A stretch of 64,000 nucleotides of DNA, taken from contig NZ_JAILYJ010000006.1 of the NCBI RefSeq assembly GCF_019793465.1, forward strand, positions 1 through 64,000, read 5' to 3'. The stretch comes from Rhizobium croatiense (GTDB lineage: Bacteria; Pseudomonadota; Alphaproteobacteria; Rhizobiales; Rhizobiaceae). The translations under genes and the position numbers were made by a program. Below the pieces are notes generated by a model that made no database searches, was not told where the DNA came from, and saw only the letters and a list, made by a program, of their open reading frames with translations. This document shows positions 45,326-54,009 of the stretch, in pieces (positions within the stretch are counted from its first letter, which is position 1; each line of letters starts with the position of its first letter).

Positions 45326-45634
45326 ATGTCCGTTCTTCATAAGACCATGGCGACGGGCCTGATCGCGCTGACCCTTGCCGGCGCCTCGCTCGCCACCGCC
45401 ACCACCGCCGATGCCCGTCCACGCGATGCCTTCTGGGGCGGCCTTGCCGCCGGCGTCGTCGGCGGCGCGCTGCTGTCCGAGGCCACCCGCCCCGCCTACC
45501 CCGTTTATCCGGCTTATCCCGTCTATCGACCTTACCCCATCTACCGGAGCTATTACCGGCCGTCCTATTGCCATATCGAATGGCGGCACGATCGCTGGGG
45601 CGAGCCTTATCGCGTCAAGGTCTGCCGAGAATAG
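45326..45634 (+). CDS. Secreted Tyr/Pro-rich small protein
   Basis: The 102-residue protein has a signal peptide (TMATGLIALTLAGASLATATTADA). A glycine-rich GGLAAGVVGGALL helix follows, then tandem Pro-Tyr units (YPVYPAYPVYRPYPIYRSYYRP) and a C-terminal CHIEWRHDRWGEPYRVKVCRE with two cysteines likely disulfide-linked. Proteins like this are common in rhizobia and are probably envelope-associated, but no role is known. The ATG at 45326 follows AAGGAAGTTAAC. Confidence 0.8.
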   Translation: MSVLHKTMATGLIALTLAGASLATATTADARPRDAFWGGLAAGVVGGALLSEATRPAYPVYPAYPVYRPYPIYRSYYRPSYCHIEWRHDRWGEPYRVKVCRE

Positions 45635-45689
45635 GGCAAACCACACCCGGCGCCGCTTGAGCTCCCGGCGGCGCCGGCCACAACGCGCT

Positions 45690-45717
45690 GATCTGGCGGG
45701 CTTTCGCCCGCCAGATC
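45690..45717. terminator. Strong hairpin between convergent genes
   Basis: GATCTGGCGGGC and GCCCGCCAGATC pair perfectly (12 bp) around TTTC. It lies between the convergent secreted-protein and MFS genes. There is no U-run on either side, so it may be a transcript-end stabiliser rather than a classical terminator. Confidence 0.5.
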
Positions 45718-45743
45718 GATTGCTTGCACCGGAGCTGCATCCG

Positions 45744-47129
45744 TTACGGAGAAAGCTCCTCCAGAACGCGGCCCTTGGTTTCCACGGCAAAGAACATCGT
45801 CACGATCGCCCCGACGATCAGAATGGCTGCGAAACTCGCGAAGACATATTGGATGCCCAGGGAAGACATCAGCGTGCCGACGATGATCGGGCCGGTCGAT
45901 GAACCCAGGCGAAGCCAGGCGCTGCCGGTTCCTGTTCCGAGCGCCCTGAGGCGCGTCGGGTAGATTTCCGCCGAATAGAGATAGAGCGAAAAGGTGACTG
46001 TCTGGACGATGGCATAGGCAAGCCCGCCAAGGATCAGAACCTGTATGGCGGAGGTTGCGCCGAGCCATGCGAGCGCCAGAAGCGGCAGGGGAGCGAGAAG
46101 CAGCGCGCCGGTGTACCAGCGCTTGCGCCCCACCTTGTCGATGAGCAGCGCGCAGATGACGGCGGCGATCACGCCTCCGAGCGAGGTCAGGAATCCATAA
46201 AAGATGCTCGTTTGCAGCGGAAGGTTGAAGACCTGCCGATAGAGCGTCGGTAGCCATGTAATCGTACCGTTGGCGACCGTATAGGCGGTGAACCACATGG
46301 CCCAGATGGTGAGCGTTCGCTTCAGGTAAATTCCCTGGAAGAGCTCCCGCCAGTCGGATGTACGGCGGACCGGCGCCTGGACGCGCTTCGGCTCAGGCAG
46401 CTCCTTGCCGGTTGCGCGAGCACTCTCTTCCATGCGGGTGACGATCGCGTCGGCTTCCTCGTAGCGACCGTTTGCGGCCAGCCAGCGCGGCGACTCCTTC
46501 AGGAACCAGCGCAACGGGATCATCAGGATTGCGGGAACGAGGCCGACGACGAACATCGCCTTCCAGCCGTAGACCGGCACCATGAAGTAGCCGATCAGCC
46601 CGGCGCCGACCAGGCCGAGCAGGAACATGACCTCGTAGAGAAGGAAGAATTTGCCGCGCCCCTTCGATCCGATCAGCTCATTGATATAGGCGCTTGCGAC
46701 AGGCACCTCACCGCCCGTGCCGATTCCCTGGACGAACCGGAAGGCCATCATCATTCCGGCGCCGGCGGCAAACAGGCAGGCGACATCCATGCTGACGAAG
46801 AGCAGGATGGTGAACAGAAGAACCTTCAACCGGCCGATCTTCTCGGCGAGCCAGCCGAACAGGACGGCGCCGATCAATTGGCCGAGATAGCCCATCGACA
46901 GGATCATGCCGGTCTGTGCAGGGCTGAGCCCCCACTCGCGCACCAGCACGGGCATGGCATAAGCGATGGCGATCACCGTATAGCCGTCGAAAAAAGTGGC
47001 TGCGCCGATGATATTGCGCGCCCAGAAGACCTCGCGGGTGATGGGAAGACGCTCCAGGCGAGCGCTGATTTCGGCCTGTTGATCAGCGGCATTCGCCGCC
47101 TCGGCCGGCATAGGCTGCATGACATTCAT
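45744..47129 (-). CDS. MFS transporter, sugar/organic acid:H+ symporter type
   Basis: The 461-residue twelve-helix protein has GWLAEKIGRLKVLL between helices 2 and 3. Also seen are RFVQGIGTGGEVPVASAYINELI in helix 4, ESPRWLAANGRYEEAD before the central loop, DKVGRKRW, and YSAEIYPTRLRALGTG. This is the pattern of the sugar-porter and aromatic-acid symporter branches. The ATG at 47129 has AGGAGGAACCA upstream. It lies 202 bp downstream of the DapA-like gene in the same direction and probably imports the compound that enzyme cleaves. Confidence 0.87.
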   Translation of the reverse strand: MNVMQPMPAEAANAADQQAEISARLERLPITREVFWARNIIGAATFFDGYTVIAIAYAMPVLVREWGLSPAQTGMILSMGYLGQLIGAVLFGWLAEKIGRLKVLLFTILLFVSMDVACLFAAGAGMMMAFRFVQGIGTGGEVPVASAYINELIGSKGRGKFFLLYEVMFLLGLVGAGLIGYFMVPVYGWKAMFVVGLVPAILMIPLRWFLKESPRWLAANGRYEEADAIVTRMEESARATGKELPEPKRVQAPVRRTSDWRELFQGIYLKRTLTIWAMWFTAYTVANGTITWLPTLYRQVFNLPLQTSIFYGFLTSLGGVIAAVICALLIDKVGRKRWYTGALLLAPLPLLALAWLGATSAIQVLILGGLAYAIVQTVTFSLYLYSAEIYPTRLRALGTGTGSAWLRLGSSTGPIIVGTLMSSLGIQYVFASFAAILIVGAIVTMFFAVETKGRVLEELSP

Positions 47130-47331
47130 TGGTTCCTCCTTCTCGCCCCGTGGCTACCACTCTCCCGGCCAGGGGCGCTCCTGTTCGATGTTTATTGCTA
47201 CGTGTCAGCTTGTCCTGTCAGTGCAATGGGCTTCAAAGGGAAATGCCATCTTCGGCAAAGGCTGCTTTCCACGGCTTCCTCCCTCCCATCGGAATGACGC
47301 TCCCGCGGCATGCGCAGGAGCGTCGGATGCA

Positions 47332-48279
47332 TCACTCGGCAGCCAGGAGCTGGTCGACTCGGCCGATACCGGCGGCGTCGAAGGCGGCAAAAATTTCCGC
47401 TTCGGCTTTTTCGCCAAGGCTCTTCAGCGGCTCGCGGATGGTCGCATGATCAAGCACGCCGCGATGCACGAGACCGAGTTTGAGCGCCACGGTGCCCTCC
47501 ATATGGGAGCCGCGATGATAGACGGCCCGAGTCACCGGCAGAAGGCGTTCGAAAATCTTCCGGGCTTCTGGATAGTTCTGCGCCTTGCCTGCCTTGATCA
47601 AGTCGATCAGCAGTTCCGGCGCGATATTGCCATAGCCGACCAGCAAGCCGTCGACGTCGAACATGGTCGGCAGCAGCCATTCGTCGTGGCAGCTCAGAAC
47701 CTGAAGATTGGGGTTGGCCTTCTTCAGTTCCGGAATCTCGACGTACCAGCGCTTCATGTTGCGCACGCCGTTCTTGGTGGCGACGACACCTTCCTGCGTG
47801 GCGATCGCCAGCTGCGTGTCGAGATCATAAGATGCCTTGGTGGCGTCAGGATATTGGAACAGGATGCACTGCAGGCCGGATTCCTGCCAGATCGCCTTGT
47901 AGCGATCCTGGGGAGCGCCCTTCTGAAAGCCGAAGCGCAGCCAGCCATGGTTCGGATAGACAAGCGCGCCGGTGGCGCCGGCGGCCTTGCACTTTTTCGC
48001 CTCTTCGGCAGCTACCTTGGTACCTTCGCCGGTGATCCCGGCAATGATCGGCACGGCCCCGTCGACCGCCTCGACATAGGTGCGGATAAGAGCGAGGCGC
48101 TCCTCCTCGGTGAGGAAAGTGCCCTCACCGGCATGGCCGAGAATAACGAGGCTTTTAACGCCTTCCATCGAAACCAGCCATTTGGCGATCTTTGCGTTGG
48201 CCTTGTGGTCGACTTCGCCGTCGCGAGTGAAGGCGGTAACGGGCGCCGGGCTCAGCCCGCGCAGATCCATCGGTTGCAT
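47332..48279 (-). CDS. DapA/NAL-family aldolase or dehydratase
   Basis: The 315-residue TIM-barrel protein belongs to the dihydrodipicolinate synthase/N-acetylneuraminate lyase family. The N-terminus is GLSPAPVTAFTRDGEVDH. GHAGEGTFLTEEER, IIAGITGEGT, ILFQYPD (active-site Tyr) and VVATKNGVRNMKRW (Schiff-base Lys) follow. It is not likely to be DapA itself because the context is catabolic. The typical role is cleaving or dehydrating a 2-oxo acid derived from a sugar acid. The ATG at 48279 follows AAGGAGGAGATCAAG. A LacI-type gene with a perfect palindrome lies divergently upstream. Confidence 0.88.
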   Translation of the reverse strand: MQPMDLRGLSPAPVTAFTRDGEVDHKANAKIAKWLVSMEGVKSLVILGHAGEGTFLTEEERLALIRTYVEAVDGAVPIIAGITGEGTKVAAEEAKKCKAAGATGALVYPNHGWLRFGFQKGAPQDRYKAIWQESGLQCILFQYPDATKASYDLDTQLAIATQEGVVATKNGVRNMKRWYVEIPELKKANPNLQVLSCHDEWLLPTMFDVDGLLVGYGNIAPELLIDLIKAGKAQNYPEARKIFERLLPVTRAVYHRGSHMEGTVALKLGLVHRGVLDHATIREPLKSLGEKAEAEIFAAFDAAGIGRVDQLLAAE

Positions 48280-48335
48280 CTTGATCTCCTCCTTTGCGAT
48301 CGCTGCTCATCCACGATCAGCGACGGGATCGTTAG

Positions 48336-48349
48336 TGGGAACGTTCCCA
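48336..48349. promoter_or_regulatory. LacI-type operator, perfect palindrome
   Basis: TGGGAACGTTCCCA is a 14-bp perfect palindrome with the central CG typical of LacI/GalR-family sites. It lies 57 bp before the DapA-like start and 93 bp before the LacI-type gene, so one site could control both. Confidence 0.75.
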
Positions 48350-48441
48350 ATATCGTTCTCGAATTCTCTGGAGTCAATTCTTTTTTTGGTGCATGTTCGC
48401 GAACGGCGCCCGACTGCCGCGACTCGAATGGAAAAGCTTCA

Positions 48442-49470
48442 ATGAATTCAAAGTTGGACGAAATGCCCGGTCAAAGCCGCGTCACCATTCTTGACGTGGC
48501 TGCCGCAGCCGGCGTTTCCAAATCCACCGTATCCCGCATCCTGGACGAGCGGCTTCCCCGCTCCGACAGCGATACCGCCCGCCGCGTTCGCAAGGTGGCG
48601 GAAGAGCTTGGCTACGTCAGGGACGTTTCGGCAGCGAGCCTCAGGCGTGGCAACACCATGACGGTCGGCGTGATCGTGCCGAGGCTGACGGATACGGTCA
48701 TGGCTATGCTTTACGAAGCGCTCGCCAAAGCCTGCAGTCGTACGGGCCGCTTCGCTATTGTCGCCACCACCGACGACAAGCCGAAGGCCGACCGCCTTGC
48801 CGCCGAGTCCCTGCTGAGACGCGGCGTCGATGGACTGATCCTTTCCACGGCGCGGGAAGATGACGACTTTCCGGACGAGCTGGCGAGACGCGGTGTTCCC
48901 TATGTGCTGGCGCTGCGAACCGACGGCCACAGCCTTTCCTCCGTTGGCGATGACAGGCTGGGCGGCTACCTCGCCGCGCGCCACCTGCTCGACCTCGGCC
49001 ATCGCAGGATCGGCGTCATTGCCGGCCCGTCCTATGCCTCCAGTTCGCGAGGCCGCGTGGAGGGTTTCAGCCAAGCACTGAACGAAGCGGGACTGACTGT
49101 GGATCTCTCCTGCATCATCCCCTCGACATTCGGCATCGAGTCCGGCGCCGTCGCCGTTGAGACGCTGATGAACCTTAGCCCTCGCCCCACCGCTATTTTT
49201 GCCGTCAACGACAATACCGCCATCGGCGCCTTGTCGGGGTTGACCAAACTTGGCCTTTCCGTACCGCAGGATATATCGATCGTCGGTTACAATGACATTC
49301 CGATCGTCAGCCACCTTCCTACGCCGCTCACGACGTTGCGCGTCCCGTTCGAGCAGATCGCTGCAAATGCCCTTGATCTCCTTGCGGGTGATGGCGGTTC
49401 CGTCGACGATCGCATCCGGATTTCGGCTCCGACACTCATTCCCAGGAAATCAACAGCGCCGCTGCGCTGA
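48442..49470 (+). CDS. LacI family transcriptional regulator
   Basis: The 342-residue protein has the LacI helix-turn-helix and hinge at the N-terminus (VTILDVAAAAGVSKSTVSRILDER near residues 14-37). A periplasmic-binding-like effector domain begins TVGVIVPRLTDTVMAMLYEALAKA. Residues IFAVNDNTAIGAL and PQDISIVGYNDIPI are family hallmarks. It likely represses the divergent DapA-like and MFS genes until their substrate appears. The ATG at 48442 was chosen because residues encoded upstream are not family-like. Confidence 0.93.
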   Translation: MNSKLDEMPGQSRVTILDVAAAAGVSKSTVSRILDERLPRSDSDTARRVRKVAEELGYVRDVSAASLRRGNTMTVGVIVPRLTDTVMAMLYEALAKACSRTGRFAIVATTDDKPKADRLAAESLLRRGVDGLILSTAREDDDFPDELARRGVPYVLALRTDGHSLSSVGDDRLGGYLAARHLLDLGHRRIGVIAGPSYASSSRGRVEGFSQALNEAGLTVDLSCIIPSTFGIESGAVAVETLMNLSPRPTAIFAVNDNTAIGALSGLTKLGLSVPQDISIVGYNDIPIVSHLPTPLTTLRVPFEQIAANALDLLAGDGGSVDDRIRISAPTLIPRKSTAPLR

Positions 49471-49490
49471 AAGATCGCGAGAGGATCAGC

Positions 49491-50606
49491 ATGCCGGAAC
49501 CACTCAAGAACCTGCTGCATGCGGCGCTGGTCGGCGATATGGCCGACCGCATCGCCGCCAATGCGCCGGCCTTCGACGAGCAGCGTTTCATGCGGTTGGC
49601 GACCGATGGGCTCGATTCGCTGGAACTGATGGAACGTTCGGCGCTGATCCGCGACGCGCTGTTTGCCACCCTTCCCGACGATTTTATTGAAGCAGCCGCC
49701 ATCCTGAAGGCGAGCTTGCCTACATTAGCCAGGCCAGGACTGTCCGGCTGGATGCTGCTGCCGGTCAACCAGTTCATCGCCGCGCGCGGCCCCGATCATT
49801 TCGAGCTTGGCCTCGATCTCCTCAAGGCGCTGACGCCGCATTTCACCGCCGAATTCGGTATCCGTCCCTTCATCCATCGCGACCAGCAGCGCGCGCTTGC
49901 CATCATCTCCGGCTGGCTCGATGATCCCGACCAGCATGTGCGCCGGCTGGCTAGCGAGGGAACGCGGCCGCGTCTACCCTGGGCCATGCGCCTGCCGCAG
50001 CTCGTCAAGGATCCCGCGCCGATCCTGCCGATCCTGACCGCGCTGATGGACGATCCGGAAGATTATGTCCGCCGCTCCGTCGCCAACAGCCTGAACGATA
50101 TCGCAAAGGATCATCCGGATATGGTCGCCGCCTTCATCGCCGGCCATATCCAGGGCGCCTCCAGCGAACGCCGCCGGCTGCTGAAACATGCCTCGCGCAC
50201 GCTCTTGAAGAAGGGCCATGCTCAGGCGCTCGCCAATTTCGGCTTCGGCGCATCCGCTTCGCTCGAATGCGAACTCCGCCTGGTCAACGGCGAGGTAATG
50301 TTCGGTGAAGGGCTGGATTTCGTAATCCGGGTGACCAATGCCGGTAAGGCCGCGCAATCGGTCATGATCGACTACGCTATCCACCATGTGAAGGCTGACG
50401 GCTCGCTGTCCCCGAAGGTCTTCAAGTGCAAGTCGATCATGCTTGCGCCCGGGCAGAGCCAGGCGATCGAGCGCCGCCACGCCATGCGGCCGATCACCAC
50501 GCGACGCTATTATCCCGGGCAACACCGCATCGCCATCCTCGTCAATGGCGCGGAAAGCGCGTCGGAAAGCTTCATCCTGAAAATGCCGTCGCCCGATCCG
50601 AGCTAA
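49491..50606 (+). CDS. AlkC-type DNA alkylation repair protein with Ig-like C-terminus
   Basis: The 371-residue protein has HEAT-like repeats typical of AlkC/AlkD glycosylases: EFGIRPFIHRDQQRALAIISGWLDDPDQHVRRLASEG, then LPILTALMDDPEDYVRRSVANSLNDIAKDHPD. It ends in a beta-rich region (about residues 258-365) with VIRVTNAGKAAQSVMIDYAIH and YPGQHRIAILVNG. That part resembles the Ig-like domain that characterised AlkC enzymes press into the DNA groove. Such enzymes remove 3-methyladenine-type lesions without base flipping. It starts at ATG 49491, 20 bp after the LacI-type gene. Confidence 0.85.
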   Translation: MPEPLKNLLHAALVGDMADRIAANAPAFDEQRFMRLATDGLDSLELMERSALIRDALFATLPDDFIEAAAILKASLPTLARPGLSGWMLLPVNQFIAARGPDHFELGLDLLKALTPHFTAEFGIRPFIHRDQQRALAIISGWLDDPDQHVRRLASEGTRPRLPWAMRLPQLVKDPAPILPILTALMDDPEDYVRRSVANSLNDIAKDHPDMVAAFIAGHIQGASSERRRLLKHASRTLLKKGHAQALANFGFGASASLECELRLVNGEVMFGEGLDFVIRVTNAGKAAQSVMIDYAIHHVKADGSLSPKVFKCKSIMLAPGQSQAIERRHAMRPITTRRYYPGQHRIAILVNGAESASESFILKMPSPDPS

Positions 50607-50901
50607 GGCTTTTTGTGCACCGCACTTGACTTTCCACGCGAATTAGCCCAAATGCGGCTCAGCTTTCACCCTTCCGGCCGCCGCGTGAGCGTGCCCCTGC
50701 TAAAAAATACGAAACGCAGGAAGAAGGGACAAAAGCGCATTTCGATAGAGGCCGCACTCTCCCATTAGCGGCCAGAAGCGCTGGAAAGCTTTTTCCAACT
50801 CACAAGTTCCCACTTCACGCGGGGTTCTTGACGCCAGAATGAAACCGGATCGCATGGTGCGTTCCGGACATAGTCGTTGTGGCGCCCCGAAAGGTTATGC
50901 C
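50607..50901. other. Intergenic leader upstream of the DEAD-box helicase
   Basis: This 295-bp stretch has no gene. Helicase mRNAs of this kind often have long leaders; here a possible alternative ATG at 50839 is in frame with the helicase. No recognised riboswitch or small RNA is visible. Confidence 0.45.
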
Positions 50902-52545
50902 TTGACTAATTTTGAATCGCTTGGCGTCTCCAAGCCGATCGTCGCCACCTTGTTCCAGCTCGGCATCGAAACGCCGACGCCGATCCAGGAACAGGCCATC
51001 CCCCTCCTCCTCCAGGGCCGAGACCTGATCGGGCTTGCCCAGACAGGCACCGGCAAGACCGCCGCCTTCGGCCTGCCGCTTATCGAAAAGCTGCTTGCCG
51101 ACGAGCGTCGACCCGACAACCGCACGACGCGGACGTTGATCCTGGCGCCGACCCGCGAGCTGGTGAACCAGATCGCCGACAACCTGAAGAAATTCATCCG
51201 CAAATCGCCGCTGCGCATCAATGTCGTCGTCGGCGGCGTCTCGATCAACAAGCAGCAGCTTCAGCTGGAAAAAGGCACCGATGTTCTGGTCGCCACGCCC
51301 GGCCGCCTGCTTGATCTCGTCAATCGCCGCGCCATCACCCTGACCACGGTGCGCTATCTCGTGCTTGATGAAGCCGACCAGATGCTCGACCTCGGCTTCG
51401 TGCACGATCTGCGCAAGATCGCCAAGCTGGTGCCGAAGAAGCGCCAGACCATGCTGTTTTCGGCCACCATGCCGAAGGCGATCGCCGATCTCGCCGGCGA
51501 ATATCTCGTCGATCCCGTCAAGGTCGAAGTCACGCCTCCGGGCAAGGCCGCCGACAAGGTCGAGCAGTATGTCCATTTCGTCGCCGGCAAGAACGACAAG
51601 ACGGAACTGCTGCGCAAGTCGCTGACCGAAAATCCCGACGGCCGCGCCATCGTCTTCCTGCGCACCAAGCACGGTGCCGAGAAGCTGATGAAGCACCTCG
51701 ACAATATCGGCTATTCCGTCGCCTCGATCCACGGCAACAAGAGCCAGGGCCAGCGCGAGCGGGCGCTGAAGGCCTTCCGTGACGGCAGCATCAAGACGCT
51801 GATCGCCACCGACGTTGCCGCCCGCGGCATCGATATTCCTGCCGTCAGCCACGTCTACAACTACGACCTGCCGGAGGTGCCCGACGCCTATGTCCATCGC
51901 ATCGGCCGCACGGCGCGCGCCGGCCGCGACGGCATCGCCATTGCCTTCTGTGCTCCCGACGAAGCCAAGCTGCTGCGTGATATCGAGCGCCTGATGGGCA
52001 TCGACATAGCAGTCGCAAGCGGCGAACCGCCGGCCAATATCAACAGTAGCGGCCCCCGCCGCGGCAACGGCAATGGCAACAACCGCAACCGCGGTGGCGG
52101 CCATGGTCGCGAAGGTCAAGGTCGCGAAGGCCAGGGTCGCGGCGAAGGCCGTGGCGATGCCAACCGCTCGGAGCATCGCGGCAGCCGCCAGGAACGCCGC
52201 CCGCGTCCCGAGCGTACAGGCCGCAACGAGGACTTCCGCGGCCAGCGCCGCGGTGAAGCGGCCCCGAACCTCGGCCCCGACAATGATCTGGTCTCGACCT
52301 CCGACTTCCGCCCCTCGGCAAAGCCGCAGCGTCCCGCACATCAAGGCGCCCACGCCAATGGCGAGCCGAGCGGTCATCACCGCGGCAATAACCGCCACGC
52401 CCACGGCCGCCCGGCCCGCAAGCACGGCGAAGACCGCGGTCAGCATCAGGCCCAGGGCGGCGAACCACGCCGCGAGGGCAATGACGGCAACCGCCGCGGC
52501 GGCTCCGGCTCCCGCAATGGCGGCCAGCGCCGCGAACGCGCCTGA
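50902..52545 (+). CDS. DEAD-box RNA helicase, RhlE-like, with RG-rich tail
   Basis: The protein has about 547 residues. The helicase core has TPIQEQAIPLLL (Q motif), AQTGTGKTAA (motif I), PTRELVNQI (Ia), TPGRLLD (Ib), DEAD (II), SAT (III), and ATDVAARGIDIP and HRIGRTARAGRDG (V, VI). The last 170 residues are a low-complexity region rich in Arg, Gly, Asn and Gln, likely disordered and RNA-binding. It remodels RNA, for example in ribosome assembly or cold adaptation. The TTG at 50902 (GAAAGG upstream) fits homologues that start TNFESLG; an ATG at 50839 is the alternative. Confidence 0.93.
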   Translation: MTNFESLGVSKPIVATLFQLGIETPTPIQEQAIPLLLQGRDLIGLAQTGTGKTAAFGLPLIEKLLADERRPDNRTTRTLILAPTRELVNQIADNLKKFIRKSPLRINVVVGGVSINKQQLQLEKGTDVLVATPGRLLDLVNRRAITLTTVRYLVLDEADQMLDLGFVHDLRKIAKLVPKKRQTMLFSATMPKAIADLAGEYLVDPVKVEVTPPGKAADKVEQYVHFVAGKNDKTELLRKSLTENPDGRAIVFLRTKHGAEKLMKHLDNIGYSVASIHGNKSQGQRERALKAFRDGSIKTLIATDVAARGIDIPAVSHVYNYDLPEVPDAYVHRIGRTARAGRDGIAIAFCAPDEAKLLRDIERLMGIDIAVASGEPPANINSSGPRRGNGNGNNRNRGGGHGREGQGREGQGRGEGRGDANRSEHRGSRQERRPRPERTGRNEDFRGQRRGEAAPNLGPDNDLVSTSDFRPSAKPQRPAHQGAHANGEPSGHHRGNNRHAHGRPARKHGEDRGQHQAQGGEPRREGNDGNRRGGSGSRNGGQRRERA

Positions 52546-52567
52546 TCAGCGACCGATTGAAAAGTGC

Positions 52568-52591
52568 AAAGGCCGGGCAAACCCGGCCTTT
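52568..52591. terminator. Bidirectional Rho-independent terminator
   Basis: AAAGGCCGGG and CCCGGCCTTT pair perfectly around CAAA and are followed by a T on the plus strand and preceded by A's, so both strands end in a U-run. It lies between the convergent helicase (ends 52545) and exporter (ends 52598) genes. Confidence 0.88.
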
Positions 52592-52597
52592 TGCTAT

Positions 52598-53524
52598 TTA
52601 TGCTTCCACCGGCTTGCGTTCGACCGCCTTGCGGTTGGTCAGATAGACGCCGGCGACCACGATCACTGTGCCGAGAATCAACGGCACGGTCAGCGGTTCC
52701 CCGAAGGCGATGAAGGCTTCGAACGCGACGGCTGGCGGCATCAGATAGATCAGCGAGGCGGCGCGGGAGACCTGCCCCCGGCGGATCAGATAGAGCAGCA
52801 GCCCGACGCCACCCATCGACAGGCCGAAGACCGACCAGATCAGCGCGGCAAAGGCCTGCGCGGTGCCGTCGAATTGCTGATGCTCGAAGATCAGCGAAAG
52901 CGGCAGGGTGAGAATCAATGCCCCGACATATTGCAGCGTGGCGATCGACCTGAGATCGCCGGATTGCAAGTGCTTCTTCTGGTAGAGCGTGCCGTAGGTG
53001 ACGGCCCCCATGGCGATAAGGTTGATCGCCAGCGGCAGCGCATGCGTGAGATCGGCGGTCGCCGGATCGAGGAGTTTCGGCGAAATGGCAATGGCAATGC
53101 CGATGAAGCCGAAGACAAGGCCGAGTTTCTGCGTCTGCTGCAACCGCTCGCCGACGAGAAACGGAGCCGCCATCGCCGTCAATAACGGCTGCAGCGCCGC
53201 GATGATGCCCGATATGCCGGCCGGCACGCCATTGGCAATCGCCCACCACAGGCCGGCGAGATAAAAGCCGTGCAGGAAGAAACCGGAATAAACGGCCCGC
53301 AGCGCCGTCAACCGGCTTTTCGGCCATTGCGCCCCGGTCGCCAGGCAAAAGGCGAGGAACGCCAAGGCCGACAGCGCGTAACGTATCGAAAGGAAGGTGA
53401 AAGGCTCCGAATGCAGCGCCGCATATTTCGCCACCACCCAGCCCGTGGACCAGAGCAGGACGAAAACGGCGGGGGCGAAGCGGTCAAGGGACATGGGGCT
53501 GCTCAGCGGAAAAGAGTTCGCCAT
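52598..53524 (-). CDS. EamA/DMT-family exporter
   Basis: The 308-residue protein has ten predicted helices in two EamA repeats. FVLLWSTGWVVAKYAALHSEPFTFLSIRYALSALAF opens the first, and the second begins near residue 155 with LPLAINLIAMGAVTYGTLYQKKH. APFLVGERLQ and AFIAFGEPLT are the repeat-end GE motifs. Substrate is likely an amino acid or related metabolite but cannot be specified. The ATG at 53524 has GGAGCTATC upstream; an ATG at 53494 is the alternative. Confidence 0.88.
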   Translation of the reverse strand: MANSFPLSSPMSLDRFAPAVFVLLWSTGWVVAKYAALHSEPFTFLSIRYALSALAFLAFCLATGAQWPKSRLTALRAVYSGFFLHGFYLAGLWWAIANGVPAGISGIIAALQPLLTAMAAPFLVGERLQQTQKLGLVFGFIGIAIAISPKLLDPATADLTHALPLAINLIAMGAVTYGTLYQKKHLQSGDLRSIATLQYVGALILTLPLSLIFEHQQFDGTAQAFAALIWSVFGLSMGGVGLLLYLIRRGQVSRAASLIYLMPPAVAFEAFIAFGEPLTVPLILGTVIVVAGVYLTNRKAVERKPVEA

Positions 53525-54009
53525 GCTGATAGCTCCAGCCGAAGGCCGCGGTCAAAGGCGAAGCGTTGATGCTTATTTGAAATTTCGTTGATGGTTGGGA
53601 CAACCGACAAGCCGGAGACGATACTTTCAATATGGTGAACGAGCCCATCGGAAGCTCGCCAGTATGGTACGCAGTGAGGATTCTCCGGCGCTTCCCCACA
53701 CCCTACCTCATTCCTGTGCTCGTCACAGGAATCTATCGCGCCCAAGTCCTTGGGCGCGATAGACACTCTTCACTTTAGAAGTCATTCACGGCGCGGACGC
53801 GCCGTGGCTGGCCGAGCGAAAAACCATCACCTGCTCACATTTTGAGCAGTCATTACGGAATAACCATTCCCACCCCGCGTCCCATCACCTCAAATGCCCG
53901 GAAATCCCGCCTCTTTCCCGCAACGCAAAATCTTTTCCCCGAACTGCGCATGGTTCTTGCATTGCAATTTGCGTTGTATTCAAATGAACAAAAAAGGGGA
54001 GCCGCACCT
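53525..54009. other. Intergenic region with two-hairpin repeat copy 3
   Basis: The 485-bp region between the divergent exporter and ATP-grasp genes contains repeat copy 3 (53704-53775). The part from about 53840 to 54009 is in frame with the ATP-grasp protein but does not look like it, and it probably holds promoter and leader. No other gene is visible. Confidence 0.6.
53704..53775 (+). repeat. Two-hairpin repeat, copy 3
   Basis: Hairpin A at 53710-53732 has arms ATTCCTGTG and CACAGGAAT around CTCGT, identical to copy 2. Hairpin B at 53733-53762 has perfect 14-nt arms CTATCGCGCCCAAG and CTTGGGCGCGATAG around TC, longer than in the other copies and unrelated in sequence. The tail ACACTCTTCAC follows, as in copy 2. 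No GIY-YIG gene is adjacent. Confidence 0.85.

Noticed and set aside
47332..48279. Lysine biosynthesis dapA
   Set aside because: Context is a LacI regulator and an importer, and the Schiff-base region differs from biosynthetic DapA; a catabolic aldolase or dehydratase fits better.
52073..53185. Ala/Thr-rich frame over the helicase tail and the exporter
   Set aside because: Alternative-frame reading of the Arg/Gly repeat region; crosses the terminator at 52568-52591.
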